This document shows positions 1 to 12,479 of a DNA stretch of 64,000 nucleotides, one piece after another (positions within the stretch are counted from its first letter, which is position 1; each line of letters opens with the position of its first letter). A program made the translations under genes and the position numbers. Below the pieces are notes generated by a model that saw only the letters and a program-made list of their open reading frames with translations, searched no databases and was not told where the DNA came from. The DNA is from Archegozetes longisetosus (Eukaryota; Arthropoda; Arachnida; Sarcoptiformes; Trhypochthoniidae): NCBI GenBank assembly GCA_018873245.2, contig JAEMBT020000003.1, forward strand, positions 6,715,843-6,779,842, read 5' to 3'.

Positions 1-915
1 ACGTAGTTTTGTCAAAATTGAAAGCATAATTGTGATTTCTATTGATAACTCTTCAAATTTTCAATGTTAAATCACTATCAAATTGAAGTCATAATTTAAA
101 AAGCTTTCCTGCCTCAAAATCAGACTTCTTTGAAATTATTTAATTTTTTATAGAAGCGTAAAAACACTAAGCAACTGTATTTAAGTATTAATTGAGCAGT
201 GTTTCATTTTTGATATTTCCTAATTCTATAGAAAGCAGTTCTACATTTTGAATATTTTTATTTTATATCAGTACCAGATGCACATTCAGTAAAACAATAA
301 ACTTATTGAATGATGATTGACGACAAAACTTTTGATAAAATTTTTCAAACTTTTTTAACTGTTATGAAAGCGAAAATCACTTAAATTCGCCTATCTATGT
401 ATGCTTTATAAGCTTATATTTTTGGATAGAAGCATCGAGTAAACTAACCTATTGTCATTTAGTCAGAAGCAAATTTAATAATTGATAGTATTTGGATAGT
501 AAAACGAATGAAATAATGATTCCTCTAAAGAACCTACATTAGGATACAAGTAGGAGTCTATTACCCTCAATTATGAGACCTATTTCACAAGTATAGACGA
601 ATAAGAGAATAGTTACTAATAAAAGATATAAACTCTATTAAAGTAAAATCATTACTGAATGATTGATGTGACAGCTTCTAAATCAAACGTTATCAACAAT
701 AGTCATTAAACTTTACAACTCAATAGCAGAAAATTACTTTATTCACTTAAAACATCACTTCTTTACAATCACATACTTTGATAGGTCAATAATATATTTA
801 ATATCAGAGGTCAATAAAAATATTGATTTGCAAAATTTCAAATATCAACGATAGAAGTAAATATTTAAAAAGTATTTTTGTTATTCAAATGGGAACAGAT
901 TTGTTAAATTATGGA
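1..915. other. Non-coding flank downstream of NAXE
   Basis: AT-rich sequence with no open frame or RNA gene that I can recognise. It holds the 3' flank of the minus-strand NAD(P)HX epimerase gene; no clear poly(A) signal could be assigned. Confidence 0.5.
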
Positions 916-1751
916 TTAATCGGCTTTGTGAATGAGAACACACTGATCTGTTGCTGGATATGCTGGTAAATTGAGTTTATAATTTTGTGCGAGTGTAGAA
1001 GGAACAAATCTTCCGCCCAACCAATGATAACGTCCCTTGAAATGCTCAGCACATTTCTTCGGTGCAGTCAATGATATCAGACAATCTGGTTGTAGCAATG
1101 GTGTGTCATCTTTTGGTGGACCCTCCTCTACATTCCAACCGCTCGGGATATCAACGCTAATAATTGGGACACCAGTTGCTCCCACTTCAACCATTTTGGT
1201 CAATATTTCAGCGAATTGTGGTCTAATAGGGGGCTTATAACTGAACCCGAATATAGCGTCGACTATCAGACTGTAAGAATCGCTTATTAGATGAGTTTCT
1301 TGAGGCAAATAAGAGAGAAAATGCAGTTCAAACTCTTGGCATTGTTTGACTAAGTTCTTAAATAATTGAGAATTTCCAGGCTTCGGATAAAATATTGTTG
1401 GCCTAAACCCCTATCACATAAATTTTTATTCATTAGCGAAATTATAGCTTCAATTTTTTCTAATCATATCTATTGACTTACAAACAGCTTCAAATGACGA
1501 GCAGCCACAAGACCATCGCCACCGTTATTTCCAGGACCACAGCATACCAGAACAGATGGACTGTTATCGCCGTTGACTGATGGATATGTCTTAGCGATAG
1601 CTGTAGCCACACTCAGTCCCGCCAATTCCATCAACTGATCCACACTGAATCCATAATCGGAGAACAACTCTTGATCTATTTTGATTGCTTCCGATTGACT
1701 AAATTTGGGGATTAAATTATTTTTCAATATTGAATTGACCAAAAGATTTAT
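916..1751 (-). CDS. NAXE: NAD(P)HX epimerase (YjeF N-terminal domain), 5' end missing
   Basis: Epimerises the damaged R-form of NAD(P)HX so that the partner dehydratase can repair it; usually mitochondrial and cytosolic. Two exons are visible: 1751-1482 and 1410-916, joined by a GTAAGT...TAG intron (1481-1411) in phase 0. The frame shows the YjeF_N hallmarks: [37 protein letters not shown] and SLTAPK, ending in a short tail as in animal NAXE. The first visible exon has no ATG before the conserved DQLMEL region and follows a possible acceptor (AAAG at 1755-1752), so the start codon and any mitochondrial presequence must lie on an upstream exon. The open frame at 1893-2174 on the same strand is one candidate for that exon, but I found no convincing phase-matched donor. 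The length seen is 254 residues against 288 in human. Identity is confident; the 5' end is unresolved. Confidence 0.9.
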
Positions 1752-1892
1752 CTTTAGTTAGTCTAAAATAGTTAACTAATAAGTCATAAAATATTCATTC
1801 TCAACACAACACAAATGACAAGCTATAGAGTTATTCTAAAATTAGATTAAAAAAAGAGAGATTTTCAGATTGAAAATTATTTAAGATGCAAT

Positions 1893-2174
1893 TCAAGAAT
1901 ATTCTAGAAAGTGACTGATAATCTGAGTTAACACGAATAATGAAATAAGGATAAAAGACCTGATGTACTTGATGAGTGAAAAATCAGAATGAGTTTCACT
2001 CTCAAACAAATACTTTTCTTCATTATTCTTTTTATCTTTATTAGTCATCTTGAGAGACATAGACATTAGCCTTCGCGGTAGACTCGAGGATCTTCTGGTC
2101 TTAATTTCAGACATATCAGTAATATTGGATACACTGCGTCTGACAATTTTAGATGCATTTGTTAATGATTCCAT
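1893..2174 (-). CDS. Possible 93-residue single-pass membrane peptide, unrecognised
   Basis: An ATG-initiated frame of 93 codons lying between NAXE and the MITE cluster, visibly less AT-rich than its flanks. The N-terminal half is basic and Ser-rich with two RRxS-type sites (RRSVS, RRSSS); the middle is charged (NKDKKNNEEK); the last 25 residues (from about SFILISLFVL) form one hydrophobic segment, so it would be tail-anchored. I do not recognise a family. It could be an independent small gene or the 5' exon of NAXE, 140 bases downstream on the same strand. It could also be chance. Confidence 0.3.
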   Translation of the reverse strand: MESLTNASKIVRRSVSNITDMSEIKTRRSSSLPRRLMSMSLKMTNKDKKNNEEKYLFESETHSDFSLIKYIRSFILISLFVLTQIISHFLEYS

Positions 2175-2412
2175 TGATTAAGCGATCATGGCTTAAACCA
2201 GTAAACACACAAACAACTCAAATATTGAGCTTAGAAATACTATAAGCTTTAACGAAAACTTATTGACTAATATAATGTCTAGTTTTCGTGATATTTTCTT
2301 TATTGAGCTGAGGCAAATACCGTAATAAAGGCTGAACTTATTTCATGCGTGAACTCAACAATATATTCACAATTGAGAGAATTCTACAGTGAAACTTTTT
2401 CTCCTGCTTCTA

Positions 2413-2428
2413 TCTCTCTCTCTCTCTC
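2413..2428. repeat. (CT)n microsatellite
   Basis: Uninterrupted CT dinucleotide run between two MITE-like ends; no function inferred. Confidence 0.85.
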
Positions 2429-2529
2429 ATCTACTATCAAATTTTTCTCCAGAGAATTTCATCTCATAAATATTCAAATTAAGCTTGCTACTTTCTATAC
2501 TATCGTAAAGTTTTAGGATGTTTATAATA

Positions 2530-2637
2530 CAGTGAAACTTGTTTAGTTTGAACTTCTCTTGTGATTTGAAGCTATTCATGTTAAGATAAAAATTGTGATA
2601 CATATGAATTTATTCAAACTATATTTACTTTAAAGAT
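2530..2637. repeat. Decayed copy of the TACAGTGAAAC MITE family
   Basis: Starts with TA then CAGTGAAACTTGTTTAG, matching the left end of the intact element at 2677. A degenerate right end (TTCAAACTATATTTACTTT) lies near 2620-2637. A third left end, TACAGTGAAACTTTTT, occurs at 2385. The copies start 143 and 147 bases apart, suggesting nested or serial insertion at one spot. Confidence 0.45.
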
Positions 2638-2676
2638 TGGTCTAAATAAAATGCTTTAATCAAACATTAGACACTA

Positions 2677-2807
2677 CAGTGAAACCTGTCTAACTTGAAC
2701 ACATAGTTATGTGCTTTTAAGAAATCAGTCAAGCCATGTTCAATGCCTCTTTTACGTTGTTTTCAAAAACCATTTAAGTATATATTCAAGTTAGATAGGT
2801 TTTACCG
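2677..2807. mobile_element. 131-bp MITE, pogo/Tigger-like, with TA target duplication
   Basis: A non-autonomous element with terminal inverted repeats of about 23 bases: the left end reads CAGTGAAACCTGTCTAACTT and the right end is its near-complement (AAGTTAGATAGGTTTTACCG). It is flanked on both sides by TA (2675-2676 and 2808-2809), the target duplication of Tc1/mariner/pogo transposons. No open frame, so it needs a transposase from elsewhere. A second member sits at 62260 in another gene's intron. Confidence 0.8.
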
Positions 2808-2809
2808 TA

Positions 2810-4332
2810 CTTGGTTTACAACTTGAAAATTAACTTATTTCTCAGACAGTAATTATATTTTATTTCAGAAATGAACTATTATGCAAAACTGTTGCACTCA
2901 TTACGTCAAATTAACTATAAATCTATCCAAACTTTATCAATCTTAAATAACTGAACTTGTTTTACTAAACCAAATGTTTGTCTATAATTATACCAACTTA
3001 AATCTTATGTTTAATGCTACTATAATCCTGTCAATTATCTCTTATTTTAGAAGTTATCAAGTGTTCAAATGATTCAGTCAAATGAACACAATTTTCGACA
3101 ATTGAAGATAAATTTCAAAACATTATATTGATTCAGACTAAAAGACATAAATGATTATGAAGTGAAAAAGGAATCTAAAGACACGTCTAATCGATTCCTT
3201 GTCACCATTTGGATGGAAATTGAATTGAAATGCGATTCTAGCTGAAAAAACATTGTCATAGAAACAGAGCTCTGTTTTATGGTGTTTACCAAAACCAATC
3301 GATAATATTATAAATGCATTTTCATTGCCTTTAGCTCAAAACTTATTTTATACGAAATCTCACCTTGTCTAATCTCAGTCACCTTTACTATCAATTACTT
3401 TCTCAATAATATTAATTATAAATTTTAATTATTTCATTTAATTCATAAATAAATATTTGTTTAATTTTAATAAAGTTAAGTTAAATCAAATAGTTAGTTA
3501 ATTATTGGTTAATTTAATTGATTAATACCTGAGGTGTTTGAGTGTCATTTTAGGACAAATAGATTTAGATTTAAACAAATAACACACAAATAAACCACTC
3601 CTTAATAATAAATTTCGATTCTTATAATTTAACATCAATTATCTTAATTTCATTAGAGCTCATTCAACGCTCATTAACTGTTTTGTTGTCGTTTGATATT
3701 AGTTCGCGTTAATGTTTAACTTGTTTTCTAAACAAATCAATTTGTTTACACTTTTGTTACTCATTCAAAGCATATTACTATTGAGTAAACTTTAAAGGCT
3801 TTGTTAGAGATAGCGCTCAGTACAAGTCTCATAATCGCTCTTTCACTTACTTTTCCATTTCACTGCTCAATCAAACCTCCCTCAACTCATTTTAAATAGA
3901 ATTTTATCAACCTTCCATTAGATCAGTTTAATTTCAATTTTTATTCAATCAATTTACAAATCGAAAACTCAAATTTATTTCTCAACTAAATAATTAAGTT
4001 ATACAGAAATGGTTTAAAACTTTATCGACACTGGTATTAATCTGAATATTTGATGAAAATCTGACAGAATTTATGATATAAATGAAAAAGTTGTGCTTAA
4101 ATGAGCCCAATATTTATAATTAGCTAAATATGACAAATGTTACTTCAACTTAAATGTAATTACGATGTAAGTGTTTGTTAAAATACAGTATTGGGGCTAA
4201 TTATGAATATTATTCGAAATCAAATTAAATCTTAAGAACTTTATGGCTTCGGCTCATCGCTAACTCCTGAAAATAGAATTTGCCAAATTAATTTTCAACT
4301 AAAATAAATCAGATTTCAGTATTAAATACCAG
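2810..4332. other. Intergenic, AT-rich
   Basis: No recognisable gene between the MITE and the 3' end of CHTOP. The region holds short AT-rich tracts and one copy of a 15-mer (TTGAGTAAACTTTAA, 3781-3795) that recurs in two other intergenic stretches. Confidence 0.5.
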
Positions 4333-5215
4333 TCAATTCGTTTGTGACATATAAGCGTCCAATTCTGCGTCCAAATGGCTTTTAGTTCCAGCCATATATG
4401 CGTCCAAATCATTATCCAACTGTTCTTTATTAAGCTTTACATTTTGCCTCTTCTTCTGCTGTTGTTGCCCACCAGTGTTTCGCGCATTAAAGTTTCGGTT
4501 GATTCTGAACTTTTTGCCTCCAGCTTTGTTTTGAGTCTGATTTCGAAGTTGTCCGCCAATTCCTTTTTTCCTCTGCCTAATATTGGCTTTTGTCGGACTC
4601 GTAATCTTCAATGATTGCGCTTTTCGTAAACGATTCTTTTTGATAGCTTCACAAAAATGGCTTCAATTAGTATCGGGTTTCAATTATAGCAAAGTACTTT
4701 CAGATACCTTTGCGAACTGTTTGCCGAACGCCAACAACGACTCCAATATTTTGCGAATTATTGCGTCGATTCTGAAACTGAGTTCGCGCTTGATTTCGGT
4801 TAACTCGATTCCGATTGACAGCAACGGTATTAACATTCGAACGGTTTAAGAATCGTTTTTGGTTACGATTTCTGGCATTAATGTTTCGCTGACCAGAGTT
4901 TTGATTGGTAGTAACATTGGTTTGATTGTTGAATCTCTGATTTCCAAGTCTTTGTTTGATTCCCTGATTGTTATTATTAGCTCTTAAGGCAGCGATAACT
5001 GAAGGTCTGTTTGCCATTTGTAATGCCAATCGTCTGTTCTTTTGTGATCCTTGTCTTAACTGAACCGCATTTTGGTTTCTATTAATTATTTTATTGGGAT
5101 TCGCATTACTTTGTGCTCTCCGTGTCTGATTTTGTCTCAATAGTTGGAATCTCTCATTGAGAGACATTTTTTGTGGCGTTTTGAGTGCGACTTTTCCAAA
5201 AACTGCTGTTGCCAT
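4333..5215 (-). CDS. CHTOP: Chromatin target of PRMT1 (friend of PRMT1, FoP)
   Basis: A nuclear RNA-binding adaptor that works with the TREX mRNA-export complex and is arginine-methylated by PRMT1 in vertebrates. Two exons: 5215-4708 and 4646-4333, joined in frame (donor AAAG/GTATCT, acceptor GAAG); about 273 residues against 248 in human. The N-terminus has the family block KMSLNERF, then [13 protein letters not shown] and QRLG. The C-terminus has the FoP duplication, where LDAYM occurs twice ([22 protein letters not shown]). The start is the ATG at 5215; an acceptor-like TTTGACAG just upstream suggests a 5'UTR intron. Oddity: the middle, which in vertebrates is a Gly-Arg-rich RGG region, is here Asn/Arg/Gln-rich with no RGG triplet. 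Identity is secure from the two end domains. Confidence 0.93.
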
Positions 5216-6553
5216 CAAGTGGTACCAAAATCCCTGTCAAATCATTAACCAATGAATCATCTTTTTTGCAGTCATTCATTAATTGCAATCATTTCAATTG
5301 CAATATCAATATTTCAACATCAATTCATTTCAACTTTTCGACATTTCTCATTAGATTTGATTTGAATATTTGATTGAATCATGTCTTCAACAATTGAGAC
5401 ATTAATATGAAAATCAGCCTTATTTACTCCCCAATCAGTGCTCAACCGTTTGGGCAAAGACTGTTTTAACCACTTAAGAGCTGTTCTCATCATCATTATA
5501 TTAAATTTCATTTAAATAACATCTGAAATGAGGTATTTATCAAATTGCTTTCATTAATGTGTATGTCATTCAAAAATTGACTCAAAATTCATTCCCATTA
5601 TTGGCTTCGATCAATTCAAGTCTTAGCGAACAGTTGGACTCATCTATTGACATCAACAGCGTTTATAACAGAATTACGTTTAGAACCATTTCAGCAAATT
5701 TACAGCAAATGACGAGTTTATCAAATTTTCGGTTAAAGCGTTTGTTTGTTTTGCCATTAGGCCAATCATTCATTTCAATCAAATTCCTGTCAATAAAGTA
5801 AAGCAAATACTTATGTCTTACATGAAGACTTACCTCTTATTGATCCAATAATTGTTTAATAATTGGTTAAATTAATAAAAGACACTAATTATTGATATTT
5901 TGATAGTATCGACAAAGAAACGAAACAAAACAGAACGCATTAACTCCTTATATACGAATCTGCCTTTTATTGGTTTTGTCTAAAACTATGAGTCACCAGA
6001 TTCACCAATCACAACATTGCGCATAACTTTTAAACTAAATCATTAAACTAAATTCTTTTTCGATTTATTACTGCTTTTAATTTCAATCTGTTTACTTTCA
6101 ATCAATTAGTTTTACTGATTTAGTCTATTTTTATAAATTAAGCTCAATTGAAAGTTTCGTTTTGTCGCATTATCGCATTTTGATGCTGATCTAACCCTTA
6201 CCTGACTTCGAGATAGAGTACAATAAATATGAAGTGACAACAATGCACACCCAACACTTTCAATATAATAGCTGTAGACTCATGCAAATATTATTACTCA
6301 GATATTAAATCATCAATCTTCTAGAACCAAATAAGTCTCTCAGTCTGGTCTGGGACAATTCAATTAAAATGAAAGCTTCCATTTCATATTTAGTAATGCA
6401 TCAGTCGGATTTTAAATTCGATTATATTTAAATATTTAATTAAGAAAGAATACAAACAAATTTTATTTTATTTAATGTAAAGCAACTGAAGAAACTTTCA
6501 CTGTGGTACAAAACATCATTTAAACGTGAAAATACAATAAAATGTTCCATAAA
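5216..6553. other. CHTOP leader/promoter region with unresolved open frames
   Basis: On the minus strand there is a strong splice donor (AAGAG/GTAAGT near 5833) and acceptors near 5796, 5522 and 5219, consistent with one or more CHTOP 5'UTR introns. Short frames exist on both strands (for example a 58-codon minus frame starting MMMRTALKWLKQ near 5502, and a plus frame at 5559-5801), but none matches a family I know and the minus frames are interrupted by stops. I do not call a gene. 5960-6553 shows nothing recognisable. Confidence 0.4.
5947..5954 (-). promoter_or_regulatory. Candidate TATA box for the CHTOP leader exon
   Basis: Reads TATATAAG on the minus strand, about 110 bases upstream of the strong GTAAGT donor at 5833, so a short leader exon could run between them. 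Inference from position only. Confidence 0.35.
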
Positions 6554-7608
<1,055 letters not shown>

Positions 7609-8259
7609 TATTTATAATAAATTCAACGTTTGATGACAATCAATATTTACTAAAATCTATTGATAACAATTATTTATTAAAATTTTTCAATTAATTTTCA
7701 AATCTTATCCCAAATGACCGAAAGTCAGACTATTTTCAATAGTAAGTCAGTGACAAAGCAGAAAGTTTTATTAAATGGTTCTAACATAATTTACGTCATT
7801 ATTGAATGCACTCTTCACCTAAGTTTTCAATCTTTAACTCATAAATTTGTTAATAAATTTTTGCTAAATTCAACCAGTTTTGATTCCCAATATTAATCTC
7901 AGACAATTTTAACTTTCAACAACATTTAGTGTCGGTAAAATGCATTAAATTGAGTAAACTTTAACTAATAAAATGCTGTTATTTATGATTAACAAGATCG
8001 CATTTGATGAAATGTGACTTTTTGTTAGTACTAAACAGATTGAATTGAGTGAGATTCTGAAGTTATGAAACGAATAAATAGTTCAATAAAGTCAACAGAG
8101 TCCATGTGCACTACTTCTGATGCAATGCTAGACTCTATTGAAATGGTTGTCACCAAAGTTTAAATTGTGATTATTTTATATAAATTTTAATAATAATAAT
8201 AGGAATTGGCTTAAAAATTATGTCAATAGAAGTGATAATAAAGTGATATAAACTAAACA
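7609..8259. other. Divergent promoter region PSMA2 / SLC25A39-40
   Basis: No coding sequence I can support; the small plus frame at 7714-7896 has no recognisable content. It holds a second copy of TTGAGTAAACTTTAA (7950-7964). Confidence 0.45.
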
Positions 8260-9678
8260 ATGAATATATCGAATGTAATAACAGAGGATTCATCAGAATC
8301 AATTGCTGAACAAAACAAAACCAATCCGAAAATGGATGTTTCGATAACACCCTATCAACAGATGATATCTTCATGTACAGGAGCGTTGGCCACCTCGATC
8401 TTTGGTATTATTACTAGTATTAACTCAAAATCCTATAAAAGCACTGATTCCTTAGTTTATGTTATTTTATAACTCATTATTAAATATTAAACTATTGTTT
8501 TTGTGGCATAAGTCACACCTTTGGATGTGGTTAAGATTCGACTTCAGGCGCAACAGAAGGATTTCATGAAAAATAAGTGCTTTTTATATTGTAATGGATT
8601 GATGGAACACATTTGCTATTGTCCCAACGGTAACAATGGTAATGGTATCAATGGGAAAACTATCGGCAAAGGTTCTCATGCGTATCATAGCATAAGTGCA
8701 GCTTCAACTGCACAAAACATTGTCAATGAACGATGGTTCCGAAGACCTGGTCATTTCAATGGAACTCTGGTTTGTCTCTTACTGAAAGTATAGAACATTT
8801 TTGAATAATCTAACAATATGTTTAATTATTGAATTTAAGGATGCATTCATAAAGATTACTCGCAACGAAGGCATCGCTTCCCTATGGAGTGGTCTTCCAC
8901 CAACCCTGTTAGTCAGATAATACATCCAATTTATACTTTGATTTCTAATTTTTCCAATTTCTGACAAATATTTCATAGAGTTATGGCCATCCCAGCGACA
9001 GTCATCTATTTTACAGTTTACGATCAATTGCGAGAATACATTAACAAAAGGTTTAATTTAGTACAACAGCCTCTCTGGGTTCCAGTTGTGTCTGGCGGCT
9101 GTGCGCGAACATTTGCCGCAACTACTATTAGTCCCTTGGAAATGATAAGAACTAAAATGCAATCAAAAAAATTGAGTTATTTAGAAGTTGGACAAGCGCT
9201 TAGAAGTACAATAGAAAAACAAGGATTTTTCTCCCTATGGCGCGGATTGAGTGCAACTATTCTTCGAGATGTTCCATTTTCCTGTATCTATTGGGCTAAC
9301 TATGAATTTTTGAAGAAACAGTTCAATCAGTCGCAGCCCACATTTGGATTTAGTTTCATATCAGGAGCAACTGCTGGTACTTTTGCTGCTATTGTTACCC
9401 TTCCATTCGATGTCGTGAAAACTCATAGGCAAATAGAACTGGGAGAAATGGAAATCAATGCTCAAAAACAAGTCCAATCAGGCGTGAAAACTAAGAATCC
9501 GACGACTACTCGAGGCATTATGCTTAAAATATATAGAGAACGCGGATTTAGAGGGCTGTTTGCTGGGATTGTTCCACGGGTTGTAAAAGTTGCTCCTGCA
9601 TGTGCCATAATGATTAGTACTTATGAATTTGGTAAAGCATTCTTCAAACAATACAATGCGTCAAAATTGAATAAATAG
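8260..9678 (+). CDS. SLC25A40: Mitochondrial carrier, SLC25A39/SLC25A40 family (glutathione importer)
   Basis: An inner-membrane carrier; the mammalian SLC25A39/40 pair is needed for mitochondrial glutathione import. Four exons: 8260-8404, 8513-8769, 8840-8907, 8979-9678, giving 389 residues (human 338-359). All three carrier repeats are present with PxDxxK/R-type signatures: [18 protein letters not shown] and PFDVVKTHR. Subfamily blocks are [43 protein letters not shown] and [18 protein letters not shown]. The matrix loop after the first helix has four cysteines ([16 protein letters not shown]), corresponding in part to the Cys loop proposed to sense iron-sulfur clusters in SLC25A39, followed by an Asn/Gly-rich extension that explains the extra length. 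I cannot separate the 39 and 40 paralogues; it probably represents the single ancestral form. Confidence 0.93.
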
Positions 9679-9833
9679 ATCTATTTTTCAAGCATTTATT
9701 ACTTTCAGACCGAACTAGAATTTGTTTTCTGCATTCTAGTCAACATAATATAATTTGTACATAAATATGAATATATAGCAAATACAACGACTTTAGACTT
9801 TTGTACTGTAATAACAATAACAATAACATTGAT

Positions 9834-11429
9834 TCACAAGAAACTTTCTGGTATCTCTATTCCATTTACTATAAGAGAGTAAATGATTCCTTCCTTTTTG
9901 TTTCCACTACTTATGGTCTTAACATAAACGTCCTTTTGGTTAATTAAGAAATGCATTTCTGTTCCCTCATCTGCAAATTCATGAGTTGTCTCTGCCTTAA
10001 CTCCATTGACCCAAATATCGAGAGATTCCTTTTCTGAAAAATATTAGAATTTCTGTTGATTTGAATGAATGGTGTGGAGGAGAAAATATTTAAAACCTAA
10101 AGCGACTCTGTATTGTTCTCCCTCCAACTCGAAAAGCCAGGTCCGCATTACTTTCGATTGCTTTTCTCGAAACTTTTTCAGTTGTTTTCCATTAACGAAT
10201 AGGGAATATTCATAAGTGAAACCACTGCCTGCGTTAATTAGTATTTCACATTTGGCGTAAACGTCATTGGCTTTTCCAGTCAGATCTTCTCCTTTAATTT
10301 CAAATATTTCACTTCCAACAAGTTTGAACATCCACTCACGTCTCACAATTTCCTGTCAAATAGATGTTCAATAAAAGTTTAAATGCTGTCTAAGACCTAC
10401 ATAAACGCCTGAATGCCTAAAATCCTAGAAAATGTTAAGTTAGGTAGTTTTGAGAAAATCAGATTCCGTTTAATGTTCTGCACAATTCAGTGTCATTTGC
10501 ATGTGAATGTCAACTAGAAATTACTATTGATCTTGACATTGATCGAGGGCTAAGAATCGTGGAAGTTTAATGGATATTCTGGATATATTGCTGCAACTCC
10601 TTCAAGTAGACCTTAATTCATCCATGTAATTCTTTGAGATTCATATAAACTCTTAATAAATTAATTTAAGAGTAAGTAATAGACTTTTTTTTATTAAGAT
10701 TTTTAACCTTACATCATTCATTTTCATTCTTATATAATATCTGTTTTAAAGACTGCAAAAATTGAAACTTTACATAAAAATCAATAGAGAAAATCGATAC
10801 TTTGCAAAAAAAATTGTATGTAAATTATATGTATTCCAATAAACTATCTCGTCAGCATAGATTAGATTCTAAAATATTTTTGAATCGATCGATTGAGATA
10901 TTGCAAGCGCTATCTCATAATAGCACGACGCGAAAGCATAATAAATCTTCAACTGTATTAATATATTGTGATGGTATAAGAAGTGAACAATCGATTACTT
11001 TTTCTTCAAAACATAAACAAGCCTTGAAGTAAACATAATTTCATATCTCAACTTAATATTAGATAAGAGTTACCAAAATTTCAAATTTTACTCTAATCTC
11101 CGCCGATTGTATACCATATTTCTTATACTCTGAAAATCACCATTCACCTTAACCTTAAGTTTACTCCGAAAAACTTTATTCTGCTTACAAGTTTATATGA
11201 CAGCAAGCACTCAAGTATTTATAAAGATTTATTGATTATTCTCTTAGAGAAAAGATTAAGTTTGTGGGAGTTGCTTAAGAAAAGAGATGACTTTCAATGT
11301 TTAATGAGTTAGTCATACCTTTCCATCGACTCTTAGTATTCTCTTGCCGGTAGTGGTGCCATGTTCAAACTCAACCTTATGAACTTTATCACAGAGCGGA
11401 ACGTCCCAAACCGCCACTAAGTCTGACAT
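9834..11429 (-). CDS. FAIM: Fas apoptotic inhibitory molecule 1
   Basis: A cytosolic all-beta protein with anti-apoptotic and protein-homeostasis roles. Three exons: 11429-11319, 10352-10097 and 10033-9834, phases consistent, 188 residues (human 179-201). Diagnostic blocks: MSDLVAVWDVPL, KVEFEHGTTTGKR, VRREWMFKLVG, DIWVNGVKAETTHEFADEGT and EGIIYSLIVNG. The ATG at 11429 matches the family start. The first intron is about 966 bases; a small plus frame inside it (10802-11032) is not supported. The gene converges on SLC25A39/40, with 155 bases between the stop codons, and diverges from dymeclin. Confidence 0.96.
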
Positions 11430-12479
11430 TTGTTTTGACACACTCTACGAACGGTTATCTAAATGTGATCCACTTTTACTTTGACACACATTCGTCAACC
11501 AAGACTTTGTTGCCATAGAAAAGATAGGTTCAAAGCAAAACAAACTAGCATAGTTTGCAATTTTTTTCAATGTCTATTTAATTCGACTTATTGTCATTAA
11601 AGCTATGGTACTTAGCTTTTCTTGAGCTTACGACTCATTCTATCCTACAATTGACGCACTCTTGTGCGACATTGATGTAAAAAAAACAATTATTGTGCTA
11701 CAATTTATTGATTATCTCTCTGTCAAAAGGCATTAAGTATTCAAGTAGAAGCTCAATTATTAATGAAAGCGTCAAAGCATTTTCTAGTTTCTGTTTAGTC
11801 TTAGTTAATTAATGATTAATCTATATTTTTAAACATTAATTTCACATAAATTTTTGATTACAAAGCTCACGAAATAGGATTATCAATCACTGAATGTCAT
11901 TCAATCAATTTCTGGAATCCAAAAATCTTAGTAAACTTTGAAGTTATTTCTGAAAGCAACCTCTTATTGTAAAAGCTTTAGATTACAAATATTCAAGTCT
12001 AAAGTATTAGTTTTAAGTTAAAATTAACCATAAGTTGATTGTTGTCCATCTTGTAGCCGATTTATTGATGTATAATTTGAGTAAACTTTAAATAGTTTTA
12101 ATATAATAAATGTATTTTCTTTTATTAATTATTCAAACTTCAGATAAAGGGTAGAGTCGATAACATTTGAAATATTTGAAACAAAGTCCAAATTAAGTTT
12201 GCGAAATTTAACCAGACCCTTAAAGTTGAATGTAAATAAATAATAGTAATAAGTTGGAGAAAATGAGAATGTTGGATTAGAAAAATTGAAAAATTGCGCG
12301 CATTCATTAAAGAGCAAAACAGATGAGCACGTGACTTGAGGCCGGTGTTATTTCGTGGGATGTGGCGTTTCGTACATTGGCAATACAGCTCTGTGTTTAC
12401 ATTCAGTTAATTGATGACATCGACAGTCAATATAATCACATTTAAACTAATTGATTAATTAATAGCAAATATCCTAACC
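11430..12479. other. Divergent promoter region FAIM / DYM
   Basis: No gene recognised. It contains the third copy of TTGAGTAAACTTTAA (12077-12091). Short minus frames here lack recognisable content. Confidence 0.45.

Noticed and set aside
5320..5801. Small gene on either strand upstream of CHTOP (for example MMMRTALKWLKQ on minus, or the plus frame at 5559)
   Set aside because: No family resemblance, in-frame stops between the pieces, and splice signals that fit CHTOP 5'UTR introns equally well.
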